In this document: positions 12,119 through 25,000 of the stretch, in pieces
Layout: the number at the start of each line of letters is the position of its first letter
How positions within the stretch are numbered: position 1 is the first letter of the stretch
Origin: Neofusicoccum parvum
Taxonomy: Eukaryota; Ascomycota; Dothideomycetes; Botryosphaeriales; Botryosphaeriaceae
Length of the DNA stretch: 64,000 nucleotides
Direction of reading: 5' to 3'
Assembly: GCA_020912385.1 (NCBI GenBank)
Contig: CP087206.1
Location: forward strand, 1,426,001 to 1,490,000
The notes under the pieces: model-generated
Seen by the model: the letters and a program-made list of their open reading frames with translations, nothing else
The model's database searches: none
What the model was told of the DNA's origin: nothing
Translations under genes and position numbers: made by a program

Positions 12119-12888
12119 GATGGATACAAACGAGTGTGGGTGATTCCGCCCAGTTCCGGCATGGTTGTGTGGAACTTGGGAGGTTGTCGCAGCTGGCGAG
12201 CGGCGGGCGGGGAGGACGTGCCCGTAAGCCAGAGCAAGGACGCCGCTCGGAACCCGCTCGCGTCACCGTCCGTCGCCGTCCTGGAAGGCACGAGCACGCG
12301 GCTACGCGAGAGAAATCCAGCCGAGGCGGGCGGAACGCCGGCAGGGGCCTGCAAGGGACTCGCCTCAAACAAAGCCTCGCCATGCCCGCATCCGGCAACC
12401 TTGTCGCGAAGGCGCTAACGACAAAGGCATTCGATTAGCAGGCCGCCGAGTACACGTACAGACCTTCCTGCTTCAGCTGCCCGTTGTGCCGCCCCGTGCC
12501 CTATACGCGTGCTACAACAAGCCGTCGCCCTATGCACGCTGATCACCCGACCTTGCTGGAACCACATGGCTGCAATTAAAAGTGTACTTGTGCTAACCTA
12601 CCGCTCGGTCTCCTATTTTCGGACGCCCTCTTGCGTCCGGTAGAGCTTTTGTTCACAGCGCTCGCTACTCCCCCAAATGCAAGCAAATCACAAACAACAC
12701 CAGATCCCTCTACTGCCGAAGGAGCCCTCTGGGAAGACCTCGAAACCCGTGCATGTCATCAATCACCCTCATGATCCGTTGGCGCCGCTGCTGCTTACAG
12801 ACTGGGCCGCTTGCTCCCCCGCTGCTTCAATGGTGCCACCAAAACAAGAACGTTGACGTCGTCCAATTCCTACCCTTGAGCCAGAGCC
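12119..12888. other. Intergenic: kinase promoter and SEC26 3' region
   Basis: Head-to-tail spacing of two minus-strand genes. The part next to 12118 is GC-rich promoter-like sequence; the part near 12700-12888 should be the SEC26 3' UTR. Nothing else seen. Confidence 0.55.
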
Positions 12889-15800
12889 CTAAGATTCGCC
12901 CGCCTTGTTGATGCCCTTGAGAGAGCCAAGGGCGAGAGCCAGACCCTGCGAGCGACTGCGAATCCGTACGAATCCGGTGACCGGTCCGTCTTCTCCCTCC
13001 TTCTCGATGCTCAGGTTGGCCAGAGCGTCCTCGCCTTCGACAAAGTTAGCGTCATGTAAAAGAAATGGATCAGTAGCGTAACTTACCGAATACGCTGCGA
13101 GCGTAAAGGTTGGCGCTCAGAAACTGGCAGTCTCCCTTCATGGACGCCTCCGGCGTGAGACAGCTCATGTTGGTGGCCGCCATCAGCTGCTTGAGGAAGT
13201 CACGCAATGTCTTGGCCTTGGAGTTGATGTTGACCTTGTTCTCCCACTCGAACTCGGTCCACATGGTCCTGAACTGCGTTTCTGTGCAGTGTGCCGGCTG
13301 GATATAGTCCATGATGTCGACATGCACATCGTTGAGAATGATAACGTTGGTGTCTGTGGAACTCGCGCCATCGTAAACAACGTTGCCAAAGATCACGCCA
13401 GTGTCGGTAGATGACACCTTGATCGTGGCCTGCACGTTCAAGAAGTCATGCGGTCCAAGGTTCTGCGTAGTCGGCCTCTCGACGACCTTCAAGTCTCCAA
13501 GAGTGGCAAACTCGACCGACAGATTCTGCAGGGTGTCGGTCGTCTGGTTGACAAGGAGGACATCGAGGACAATGTCAAACTGGTGAACCTTGACGTAAGC
13601 CTCGGAGTAGACCTGATCAGAGAAACCGGTGAGCTGAACAACCCTGCTGAGTTTCGAAGAGAGATCCTCGGTAGTGTTGTCGCCCCCGGTAGCCTTCTCC
13701 AGGTCAAGCTCGATCTCGTCGGCACCATCCACCGCGTTCTTCTTTGCGAGTTGCCTGATTGGGATAACGTCGTCAACCTGAATGGCTGACTTCATCTTCT
13801 CTGATGCCTCCTTGGCGGCACGCTTCTTCTCCTCGTACTGAACCATGGTGCGGAAAGCTTTCCGGGTATCCTCCAGGAAGACGGATTCGAGCGCTTTCTT
13901 CTGCTGGAACTCGGCCAGAGCATGAACACAGGACATGATTCTGTCCACGGAATCCTCATCGATCGGGGCCTTGACGAATTGTGACTGGCCGACGCGGATA
14001 ATGGAAATCATGATAAGCATAGCCTCAGCCTTGAGTGCGTTGGTACGGGCGGTTTCCTGAGAAATCTCGGCGTGGCGCATGACGAGCTTAGTGAGGGTAG
14101 AGGACAAAACCGTCGCCAAGTAGTAGTCGCCATCCAAGATGAGCTGGCGGAGCGGGGGCTTTTGAGCAGCCTTCACTGCCTCAAGCTTTGCCTTGACTGC
14201 AGCTTGGCTAGTCAAAGCACTCTCGGTGGCATAGGTACCATCTGCAAGAACCTTCCTGGACCCGGTAGGTGCAGACTTCGCATGGCCGTTGATCTGGTCC
14301 TTAGGATCGGGCTGGCCATCCGGAACCTCCTCCAGTAACCTTTGTTCCGAAGCAAGGATCGGAATCTCTCCTAGACTGGAGCGGATGCGCTTCCACGCTT
14401 CACGGATATCGTTGGGCTCCAGCGAGTATTCTCCCACGATCCACAGCGCACCACGGTACACCTTGCCTGCCCGAACTTCGTTCAAAGTAGAAACCAGACG
14501 CTCGACAATCGAGGGCCTGAGATCCGGGAATTTCTCCACAACTTCCTTGACAAAGGAGATAACGTCCACCGCGGAGGCGTTGTTAAAGTCGGCAATGAAC
14601 TCCATGAGCGAATCGACAACGCTGGCAGCGACCTCGGAGAACTTGATTGCGCATTGATGTATCGAGTGGATGAGCAGTGAGCGGTATTCGGCGTTCTGCG
14701 AGAAAATATTAACAGTAGAACAGTGCCTTGTTAGGTGCACACGTACCTTCTCATACTGTTCGTCGACAGTCTTTGACAACTCTTTCTTGAGAAGCATAAC
14801 GACCTCCTCCACATTCTTGCTTGAAACCATTTCCATAGCGAGCTCCAATGCCTTCTTGCGCACATCGAGATCCGTGCTAGAAAGAACGCGGAGAATTTCC
14901 ATCACCAAATCGTCGAGAATGCCCTCATTCTTCTGCCTCAATTGATCCACCTTCTCGAGCACGATCAGCTTCACGTTGTTGTCGGGTTCCTTGATGCTAA
15001 GCTCGATAAATTTAGCGGCAGCAGCCTTAACTGCGACAGGGTTGTTCGTAAGAGCAGTGAGGGAAGACGCGGCTTCATAGACGACAGTTGAAGTGTTGGC
15101 CTCCAGAAGATCGAAAATCAAGCGCAGATAGCGGGCCTGGGAAAGTCAGCTAGAACACCCTAATACAGCGTAGATATAGCCCATATATCAATCTGACCTT
15201 GTTCTGGGGGTTTGTGACAGCATCCCTGCGGATGAATTCGAGCTCCGCCAGCTGCAGAAGCTCGTCTGCGTTGGGGATACCATCGAAAACGCCGCTCAAA
15301 TATTCCAAAGCTTTATCATGGCTAATTGAAGCCAGGGCCGCGAAAGCATTCCGCTTGCAAGTGTGGTCGCTCTCCTCCTCCAAGAAGTTCAAGAGAAGCT
15401 CGGGCGCATCGGGAATGAGCGCTTCCAGGTGCTGGTATATCGATGCGATGGCAAAGACAGCGTTCTTGCGGACGTAGGCGTGGCGATGCTCGAGGCATTG
15501 TCTGGCGGGTTGGAGGAGAGGCTCCACCAGCTCGGCATCACGGAGCTTGCACACGAAGCGGAGGGTGTTGCCCCGGATGTACTCGTTAGGATGTTGCAGA
15601 TCGAAGCGCATGCCGTTGCTGCCACACGTCAGGAACAGACCAGTGTTTCTGGTGCCAGTAGGATACATACCAGACCAAGATCCATTCCTGCTTAAGCTTG
15701 CCATTGGCGTCATGCTTGGGGCAGATTTCGTAGTACAGGTACAGGAGCTTCTTGAGCGGCTTGCTCTTGGATGGCATGACGAAACGGATGATGTGCATGA

Positions 15801-15975
15801 GAAGGCCGGGCATCGGGTCGCCATTCAGCATGATGGTCAGGATCTTCTTCATCGTCTCGATCTTGGTCTCATCCGAGCCCTTCTCGAGCTGCGTCTTGAG
15901 CTCCTGCAGCGTGGGCTGGTCGGCAGCATTGTCCTGGTGGACAAGGCTGTACGAGTTGTCTAAGAAGGTCGCCAT
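12889..15975 (-). CDS. SEC26: Coatomer subunit beta (beta-COP)
   Basis: Five exons, complement of 15671..15975, 15198..15618, 14747..15136, 13087..14695 and 12889..13034, give 956 residues, the normal family size. Beta-COP is part of the COPI coat that returns vesicles from Golgi to ER. The adaptin-like N-terminus shows [20 protein letters not shown] and, across intron 1, [23 protein letters not shown]; later come [16 protein letters not shown] and [12 protein letters not shown]. The C-terminal coatomer domain has [20 protein letters not shown] and a Trp-rich end ([15 protein letters not shown]); intron 4 joins ARSVFG to EDALANLS. Intron 3 (14696-14746) is 51 nt with GTACGT and CGCAG ends, is a multiple of three and has no stop in frame. 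It shares a 455-bp upstream region with MAGO. Confidence 0.97.
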
Positions 15976-16430
15976 GTTGCCGGACAGGTGGAGATGCTGT
16001 CAACAGAATGTGAATGGCGTGGGGAGGTGGGAGACGAGCAGCAGCGTCGGACTCCCGCGGCGGCCGTCAGCCGTTCGGTACGCAATTGATGCTGCCCAGT
16101 GCGGGGGGCAGGACTCGAGCGCGGAGGCGGAGGGCGGACAGACGAGCGAGGTCAATCAGATAGGCAGAACAGACAGTGTCCGGGGGACGCGGCGGAAGGA
16201 GTGTCGTGGTGGTTGGCGCCTGACGTGGGTAGTTGGACCCCTTGGCTCGACCTTGAGGATCACCTCCAGGTGTTCTCTACTCGCGCGCGAGCGAATTTGG
16301 CCGATTCGGCTGCGCTCACCGCCCGGACGCCGCGCCGCGACAACCCTACCCAGCCGCGCAGCCTCTCAGCAACACCATCTCCCAGCATCGCATCCCGCCT
16401 GTGCGCCGTTCGTTCTGTGCTGCACTCAAA
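15976..16430. promoter_or_regulatory. Divergent upstream region SEC26/MAGO
   Basis: 455 bp between divergent starts, GC-rich. No TATA box and no coding frame worth reporting. Confidence 0.5.
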
Positions 16431-17240
16431 ATGGCACCCGACAACGACCAGTTCTACGTGCGCTACTAGTGAGTCTCCGGCCGTCCGTCCGCCTTGCAGA
16501 CCCGCATCTTAACATGCTGCACAGCTCTGGCCACTCTGGACGCTTCGGCCATGAGTTTCTTGGTATGCATCCCGTGATGCGCTCATGGCTGTGCATGTCG
16601 GACTGACGCCCCGCAGAGTTTGACTTCCGCACCGTGGGCGACGGCCGCAGCGCCACGGCGCGCTACGCGAACAACTCCAACTACCGCAACGACTCTCTGA
16701 TCCGGAAAGAGAGTAAGCGCCGCAGCATCTTCTTTCTGTGCAGCCTAGTCTAATCGTCCTTTTTCTTGCAGTGTGCGTCAGCTCCACCGTGATCGCTGAG
16801 ATCAAGCGCATTATCAAGGAGAGCGAGATCATGAAGTAAGAGTCCCCGGCTTGTTCATTCAGGCAAGATGCCTGACTTCTTGAAGGGAAGACGACGCGAA
16901 ATGGCCGCAGAAGAACAAGGACGGCCGCCAAGAGCTGGAGATCAAGCTGGGCAATGAGCACATCTCGTTTGAAGTGAGACCTCCATTCTACAGCGTTCGC
17001 TCGACATTCTGCCAATATGCTGACATGCACGCGCAGACGGCCAAGATCGGCTCCCTCGTTGATGTCACCGAGTCTGCGGACCCGGAAGGCCTCCGTGTCT
17101 TCTACTACCTTGTCCAGGACTTGAAGGCGCTGGTGTTCTCATTAATCTCGCTCCACTTCAAGGTCGGTTCCGCCCACTCGCGGTGTTGGACCCTTGTGTC
17201 AGACTGACAATCTTCCGTGCAACAGATTAAGCCCATTTGA
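16431..17240 (+). CDS. MAGO: Mago nashi, exon-junction complex core protein
   Basis: Seven exons: 16431..16468, 16525..16562, 16617..16712, 16772..16835, 16886..16973, 17037..17162, 17226..17240, giving 154 residues. Mago binds Y14 (RBM8A) and clamps eIF4A3 on spliced mRNA, acting in mRNA fate and nonsense-mediated decay. Nearly the whole protein is the conserved fold: [20 protein letters not shown], then [37 protein letters not shown], a [14 protein letters not shown] block and the closing [14 protein letters not shown]. Six introns in a 465-nt coding sequence, a 38-nt first exon and a 15-nt last exon make this easy to misannotate. Intron 5 (16974-17036, 63 nt) has no in-frame stop. Confidence 0.97.
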
Positions 17241-18154
17241 GCGCTCTGCGCCGCAGGCAAGATAGGAGCTCAGCGGAGCAGTCTAGATTGGAATCGATTT
17301 GCATAGTCTCGCTGATCCGGTGCGGTCGGCGAAACGGAGGAGGGAGAAAGGCTGACACTAAAGGCCTAAAAACGGACATGGGTGGCGCCCGCGCGCTGGC
17401 CTCCGATGCACACACGACTGTGGCGCTCAGCAGAAGCTTCTGCTGCGTGTGAAAGATAAAAAAAAATCTAGATACCAAATATGGTGCCAAGCCAGGCACA
17501 TGAGCTCCTTTGCACGCGCCCCACTTCGGCAGGTTCAACGATGCGGAGCGGAGAAGATCATGGCGGCAACTGCCAGCGCTAGCAATGATGTCAAGGCGCC
17601 GACCGATACAGCTGGCCGCGTGAGATGTGCTCTGAGACGACGCCGTGCTCTGCGCTGCGAGACTGGCACAGGCACCGACGTCGCGCAGTGCCTTCCTGGC
17701 GTGACCGGACATAGCTTCTTTGAGGCGTCACTGTGCAGCTTGCACCCGGACGCGTAAACAGAGCAGCAAGCCCATCGGGCGAGCGCCCCAGCTCCCATGT
17801 GCCACGGCCGCGTTGGCGCTGCTCGCGCTGCAAGTCCTAAACAGGCGCCGATGTTCGCCGCAGTATTTTCCCTGCGCATCATCCTGGATCGCACTGCCGT
17901 CCGACCGCACGTGAGACACTAAAACTAACAGCGCGCGTCCCCGCAAGCTCGCCGCTTTAGCCAAGGGCCTCGAGCCCGGCCGGGGACCGTCTTCCATCAC
18001 GCATCACCACTCGGCCCACGATGAACCCTACGGCCCGCCGCTGCACTTCAATGTAGCGTACCCGCCACCCGCTCCGTTCTTGTGCACTCTTCGTCTAATC
18101 GCCTACACTTTTCCTAATTCCTCGCTGATGTTGCCGCGCATACCATCACCCTGA
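17241..18154. other. Intergenic between MAGO and GID4
   Basis: About 0.9 kb between tandem plus-strand genes: MAGO 3' UTR, then a promoter for GID4. I see no credible gene. An upstream out-of-frame ATG lies near 18127 in the presumed GID4 leader. Confidence 0.55.
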
Positions 18155-19344
18155 ATGTGCCCTGAGCCCTCTATCATGCCTCAACCTCGAGATTCGCTGC
18201 CGCTCTCGCCGCCGCCAGACCAACTCGCCGGCCGCACGACATGCCCGCCGGAGATCCCGCGGCCCTATGCGCACTCCACCGAGACCGCAATTGACGCGAC
18301 CACCTCCACCACCCCCGACGGTCGCGCCGCACACCCTGAACAGACCTCACACCTCGCCACGCCGCCCGCCGACCAGGACAGCCAGCCGGATGTCGACCCG
18401 CAGAACCCGGTGCACGCAAAGCGAATGGATACAGAAGACGACGGCCCGCTGAGGGACACGCCCAGTCCGCTCAGCGCTGTGGGCGATGTCGCCGAGTGCG
18501 ACCGCTCGTCGCTGCAGAGCCCAGCGCTTCCCTCCACCGCCTCCGCCTCCTGGTATCCGCATCTGTACGGCCCGGCATGGCCCGAGCATCGAGTAAGCTA
18601 CACTCCACAACAACCAGCCTAGTCCGATTCGTGACTGACCAGGCGGCGCGCAGTTCCTACCTAATTCCACATCATCCTTCCTTCGGCCCGGCAGCAAGTT
18701 CAAGGGCACGCAGCAGTCGGACCGCCAAGTCTACGAGGTGCAGGTGGAGATAAAGCACGTGGACATGGAGTCGCACTGTCTATGCGGATACCTGCGCATA
18801 CAAGGTACGTACGATTTCGACGGTCGTTCGCGATGTTTTGACTCACGGCTACGCGCGGCAGGCCTAACGGACGACCACCCTACCCTTACTACTTATTTCG
18901 AAGGCGAGATCATCGGCACAAAATACACATTCCAGACCAACCGGCCAGAATGGGGCTCGAACGAGAAGGTAGACATGCAGCACTGGGGACGCTTCCCCGC
19001 ATGGCGACCGCTCGCCAAACAGGCGAAGCGCGCCGATTTCACATACAAGAACTTCGCACAGCGCGAGAACCTCTTCATGCGATGGAAGGAACACTTTCTC
19101 GTCCCGGACCACACCGTCCGCACCATTTCCGGTGCTAGCTTCGAGGGCTTCTACTACATCTGCTTCAGTCAAGTCACTGGCAAGATTAGTGGAATCTACT
19201 TCCACGCCAAGAGCGAAAAGTAAGTACCGCAATGCCAGAAGGACGAGGATGTGTCCAACAGCTGACCCGCACGAAAGGTATCAACAATTGGATTTGGAGC
19301 ATGTCGATGATCATGGGTGTATGGGCGCAATTGAGTTTCGATGA
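18155..19344 (+). CDS. GID4: GID4/VID24 substrate receptor of the GID ubiquitin ligase
   Basis: Four exons, 18155..18592, 18654..18804, 18862..19219 and 19278..19344, give 337 residues (330 if the second in-frame ATG at 18176 is used). GID4 is the exchangeable receptor of the GID/CTLH E3 ligase and binds N-terminal proline degrons, for example on gluconeogenic enzymes when glucose returns. Residues 1-140 are Pro/Ser/Thr-rich and probably disordered. The VID24 beta-barrel starts at FLRPGSKFKGTQQSDRQVYE and continues VQVEIKHVDMESHCLCGYL, then GLTDDHPTLTTYFEGEIIG, FHAKSEK and the terminal MGAIEFR. Splice boundaries are fixed by these blocks. Intron 2 (18805-18861, 57 nt) has no in-frame stop; retention would insert 19 residues into the barrel. 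Confidence 0.92.
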
Positions 19345-19776
19345 ATGACGAATGACGATTAGCGCTTGCATATTGGGCGAGACCGGACAGTGGACTGCTG
19401 GACACGGTTACTATACGACTTTCAAGGGCTGTTTGTGAAGGAGCATCGCGTTGATATCATCCTCGGCTTTGGTTTCTTCATGGGACAGGTCTCCGGGGGT
19501 GGATCTGGGTTTCTTTTCTTCTTGTAGGATGTACAACACTTCTAGGTATCGGCGTGCACATAAAGCAAAAACCGCTTTATCGGAATCAAGGGAATTATTT
19601 TTTCTGCGTTCAACAGACATCCCGATGGTTGCGCATGATTGGTTGTATCCTGGGTTGCCGCTTTGGGACGATGAGTCTCACCGGTAGAGCCGGCCACTAC
19701 TTGACATAAATTTCGCCGCCGAGTCATCGACGGCGCAACCCTTTGCCGCCACCACCACACTCCACCCCCCGCAAAC
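19345..19776. other. Intergenic between GID4 and TRM8
   Basis: 432 bp with GID4 3' UTR and TRM8 promoter. The stretch 19740-19776 is CCACC-rich, typical of a leader. No gene seen. Confidence 0.55.
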
Positions 19777-20925
<1,149 letters not shown>

Positions 20926-21043
20926 TTTGATTTCTTATTGCTTTTCGTAGCCGAAGCTGGTCTAATGCAAGACTGGGAGGTCTCGTGTATAGGCACGGAA
21001 GAGAGGAAGAGCTACGAGGAAGTCAAAACTTATGTTTTCCCCC

Positions 21044-21049
21044 AATAAA
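21044..21049 (+). promoter_or_regulatory. Candidate poly(A) signal for TRM8
   Basis: Canonical AATAAA 119 nt after the TRM8 stop codon, within the short convergent gap to RRP1. Confidence 0.5.
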
Positions 21050-21098
21050 TCCAAATAACGCCGCGCTGTAACCACAGTGATTATGCAAGTCCTGGATA

Positions 21099-22033
21099 TC
21101 ACTCGTCGATGCCGCCCCACTCTTCATCCTCGCCCTCCTGGTTGTTGCTCTTCTCCTCCTCCTTCTTAGGGTTGTTCCAGTCCTCCAACCGCTCGTCCTC
21201 CTCCAGCGCCTCTTTTACGTTCTTCCGCACCACCTTAGTCACACTCTTCTCACCCAGCTCGCGCAGCGGCGCCAGCACCTTCTCCAGAGGCAGGTCGCCC
21301 TCTCTTGCCTCATCCACCTTGTCCAACTCGTCCACGTAGATATCGATAACATGCAGCCGCAGCCCGTTTGGCACCTTCTGGTCGGTCGGGTTCAGCGGCG
21401 TCTCGCGCAGAACGTCTAGGTACTTGTCGAGTGCGTCGGCATTGCGCCAGCGCTGGCGGGCAACAAGGCGGAAAGAGGCGTTCAGATATTGGCGAACGAG
21501 GAAAAGGAACTTGTCCATCCTACCATCACAAGAAATAGTCAGCACTCACCCATTCCCGGTTCTATCCCCGCCTCTCTTGTTCCCCTTCTGTGTGCCTCTT
21601 CCTCCAGACTGTCCGTTAAGAATTGGCGAGTCGTACCTTAGCCTATCGATGCCCACCCACTCCCTCGCCATCGTCTTCCAGAACGCCGCCAAGAAGTCCA
21701 GCGCCGTGTCGAGCGGCATGATGAAGATCAGGTCCGCCAGGTCGATCGCCAGCTGCTGCTGCGTACGCGGCTTGTCGCTTTGCCACATGCAGAAGAAGAG
21801 GCCCTTCCACAGCTTGAGCAGCTCGATCTCGGACACGCCGCTGCGCCCTTCGAGGTAGCGCTTCAGGCTGTCGAGTGCTTTGTCGCGGATGCGCTTGTCT
21901 GGAGGGGGGGAAAATTACAGGTCAGATGAGAGATTCCTCGGGCGGAGACTCTGGCGGACTGGGGCGTTTACGCACCATTTGCGGCGAGCTGCCTTATGAA
22001 GGGGCTGTTCTGCGAAGCTGCGGTGTCGGCCAT
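21099..22033 (-). CDS. RRP1: Ribosomal RNA processing protein 1 (Nop52 family)
   Basis: Exons complement(21976..22033), complement(21637..21898) and complement(21099..21519) give 246 residues; introns are 77 and 117 nt. Rrp1/Nop52 acts in the nucleolus in 60S pre-rRNA processing. Exon 1 encodes MADTAASQNSPFIRQLAAN and continues DKRIRDKALDSLKRYLE, the standard opening. The core has ELLKLWKGLFFCMWQSDKP, LADLIFIMPLD and [28 protein letters not shown] across intron 2. The C-terminus is acidic (NNQEGEDEEWGGIDE) and shorter than in metazoan Nop52. It ends 173 bp from the convergent TRM8 stop. Confidence 0.92.
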
Positions 22034-25000
22034 GGCGTTAGTTGCGTGGGTTGCGGATTTGCTGGCAGAAAAGCGCTGCGATGCGACGCGCGAGTGAGAC
22101 GGAAAAAGTGGTTATCGATAAGGCCGACCGAGGCCCTTGTTCGCTTCCATGGACGCGCATCGCTCCGCGGGGACTTAGAGCATTCGTCAGGATGGCTTTG
22201 GCAGTTCTTTCCCCAGCACGTTGCTTCACTCATATGGATACTTTAGCTACCCGCAGTCAAATTCAAACGTAGGTTGGATCGGATCGGCAGCAGCATCCAT
22301 CTGTCCAGAGGTATTCGAAAGAACGCTTCAAATGAACACAGTGTTCTTCTTCTTCTTCTTTTTTTTTTTAGTATGCCGCGTGGGTATCAAATGCCGTCAC
22401 CTTAGTTCCTGCGCCGGAACTCCTCTATCACGAACGGTCTGGTCCTAGCTAATGGTCAACCACTTCGAGCGCTTGGTTTCCGAAGCCTCCGCGGGAACCA
22501 ACCCCACTATCCTACCCATCGTTGATCCATTTCCTTAGCTCTCCCTCTGTCGAAATTTCGGCATTAAGCGGCGCTTCTCACCATCACCACAATTGCGCTC
22601 AAGACCGTTCAACCTCTGCATCGGTGAAGTGGCCGCCCCGACAGCGTATTCCAAAACCCTTACAAGCTGCTCCATCTTAGCACCTGTAAACTTAACACTC
22701 GTGATGAAATAATGACTTGCATGTCGAAGACAAATTTCTTCAACTCCAATTCCAACAGCAGAGCTACTGGTCTCCAAGGAGCGTTCATTGTCCTGCGATT
22801 GTCCTGCGATTGCCCTCCGCATTGCACCGGGGCAATCGACTGGAGGTTCCAGCGCCCACTTCATCAACAATACCGCAGTCGGCTACGGCACGTTCATCTC
22901 CAGTCAACCTTGAACTCTCCTATGGACGTCCTGCTCCATTTTCTAACCTCTCGTGCTGGATTTGCCTTAGGCTACGGCAGGGTGAAGCAGGCTGCAGCAG
23001 CCTAAAGCAGCTACAGCAGCATCCTGCACTGAATGATGACTTGCATCACAGCTCCAGTACGCATTCCAGCAACCTCTCGAAGCTGGCCGCGATGTTCCAC
23101 AGCGACCTTTTATGCAGTTTAACAGCATGCGTGGTTGAAACATCCATCCAAGTGAGATTCACTAGCCACTTTGCTACGCTTTTTACACAGGAAACTCTAA
23201 TCTGACGATATTTCACGGACCGACTGCGTAAAGCTTCGACGAACTTTCAAAAACGAAGAAATATCAGCCTGCAAATGGATATCGGCTTCACCCGCAAATA
23301 ATCCTTCAGCCAAGCAAGTGTCGGTCCGCCCGCCAGATATACCGGACGCTTCGACGAGATTCCTCGCTCGACTCGTGTCTGAGACGAGGAACATGTCTTC
23401 GCACTGTACTCGCAAGCATATGGCAGGAATTCTTTAGAAAGCCGTAGGTCGAGGTCGCAAAATAATGCGATGGTGATCAGTCAAAGTTCTGCTACATTTT
23501 CTTTGAGAGCACTAATCATTTTCCACACATAATACTGAAGGTTCCACACCAAACCCAGTCCATGGTTCGGAACAAAGTTGATGGCAACACCGAGGACAAG
23601 GCGATAAGTGAGAACGGAAAAAGGGGAAACGAATGCACAAAGAAATAAAGAAAGGGAGCAAGCCAGACCCCGAATCGAAGTTGGCTCCCATGTCGCGGAT
23701 TAGCAAGGGCCAAGGTATTGGCAGCTCATGCAGCTTGACGCCTACATTCATCAAGGTCATGATATGTCTCTGCTTGGCTTCTTGGATGTTTGCCCGCAAG
23801 AAGTCTTGCCAAGGGATGGAATGATCACAGCGGAAGCGGCATCTACATCGCACCAGAGCTAATGCTGTAGGGCCAACACCGTATGACCATTCTACTCAGG
23901 CCTGTATAGCCTAACAGTCCTGGTTGTGGGGATTACGGAGAAGATCACTGACACCGCTTCGTGGGTCCCACTACTTCCGATCGCCACCTAGAACAAATAC
24001 CGATAGCTTATTTCCCCAGATAGTCAGGCACGACACGCTTCTAGTCGAAAATCACGCAACCAGGCATTCGGTCAAGCCTTACGCAGGCCAAAACACCACC
24101 GAACCTCCCACCTTCATGCTTTGCAGGCCAATGAGGGTCAGAGACGAGCTGTCAAGTGACTGCCAGCTCATCGTCAGGCAAGATAAAGTTGACACGTGAA
24201 GGTTAGTTGGGTACAGCCAAGGGAACTGTCCACGATCTTGCTTGGTGGAGCCTCATTCTGCAGGAGGCCTGAGGCCTTGCATACTTCTCGATCGTGGAAC
24301 CAAGGGTGTTAAAGTCTAGGCTGATACGACGATCGTTTGCGTCAAGCTCGGATTGTGGGACCTTTAGGCTTGACGGGTCGGCCCTTCCCCCGGATCGGTA
24401 TCATCGGCTTTGGTTTCAACGCGATATTGTTGAGGCAGCAGGCTGATTGTCACTACATGCTCAACAACGGTTGAGGTCTTCCCAAAGCGGCAGTGGAACC
24501 TTTCTTCAGTTGCAGGATCACAAGCATCGTCGATTGTGGGGTTGCAAGAATGACAACCTTCAGATCGTCGGCACCAGTCCTGTGCGATGTCGCTTTTTTA
24601 CTTGTCAGCTTCAATTACCTACCAGGCGTCATCGGCCAGCCGTGGCAAAGACAAATTGTTCCTTCATGCCCTTTGGTTGAAGCTGGCGGAATATGCTCTA
24701 CTTCGTTCTTGGATTGACCGGGGCAGCTGTTTTGTTGACAACCATACAGAAAACGCGAAGGCGAAGGTGGAGGCGTCAAGCGAAGTCCAACACCCTGAAT
24801 AAGTTCAACATGCACTCACATGCATCTTCCAGGGGCCGAATGCCGAGGGGAGTTGCCGCCGTGTCGCCCGACACGAGCACTGCAGACTGGACAGGCCCGA
24901 AATATGGCCAAAGGTTTCCCGGGACATGCGCCAAGTGAGGGCAGATGAAGGCATGGGGCGAGACCGAAACGAGAAGTTCTCATCGTGCAGCTGGCGAGTG

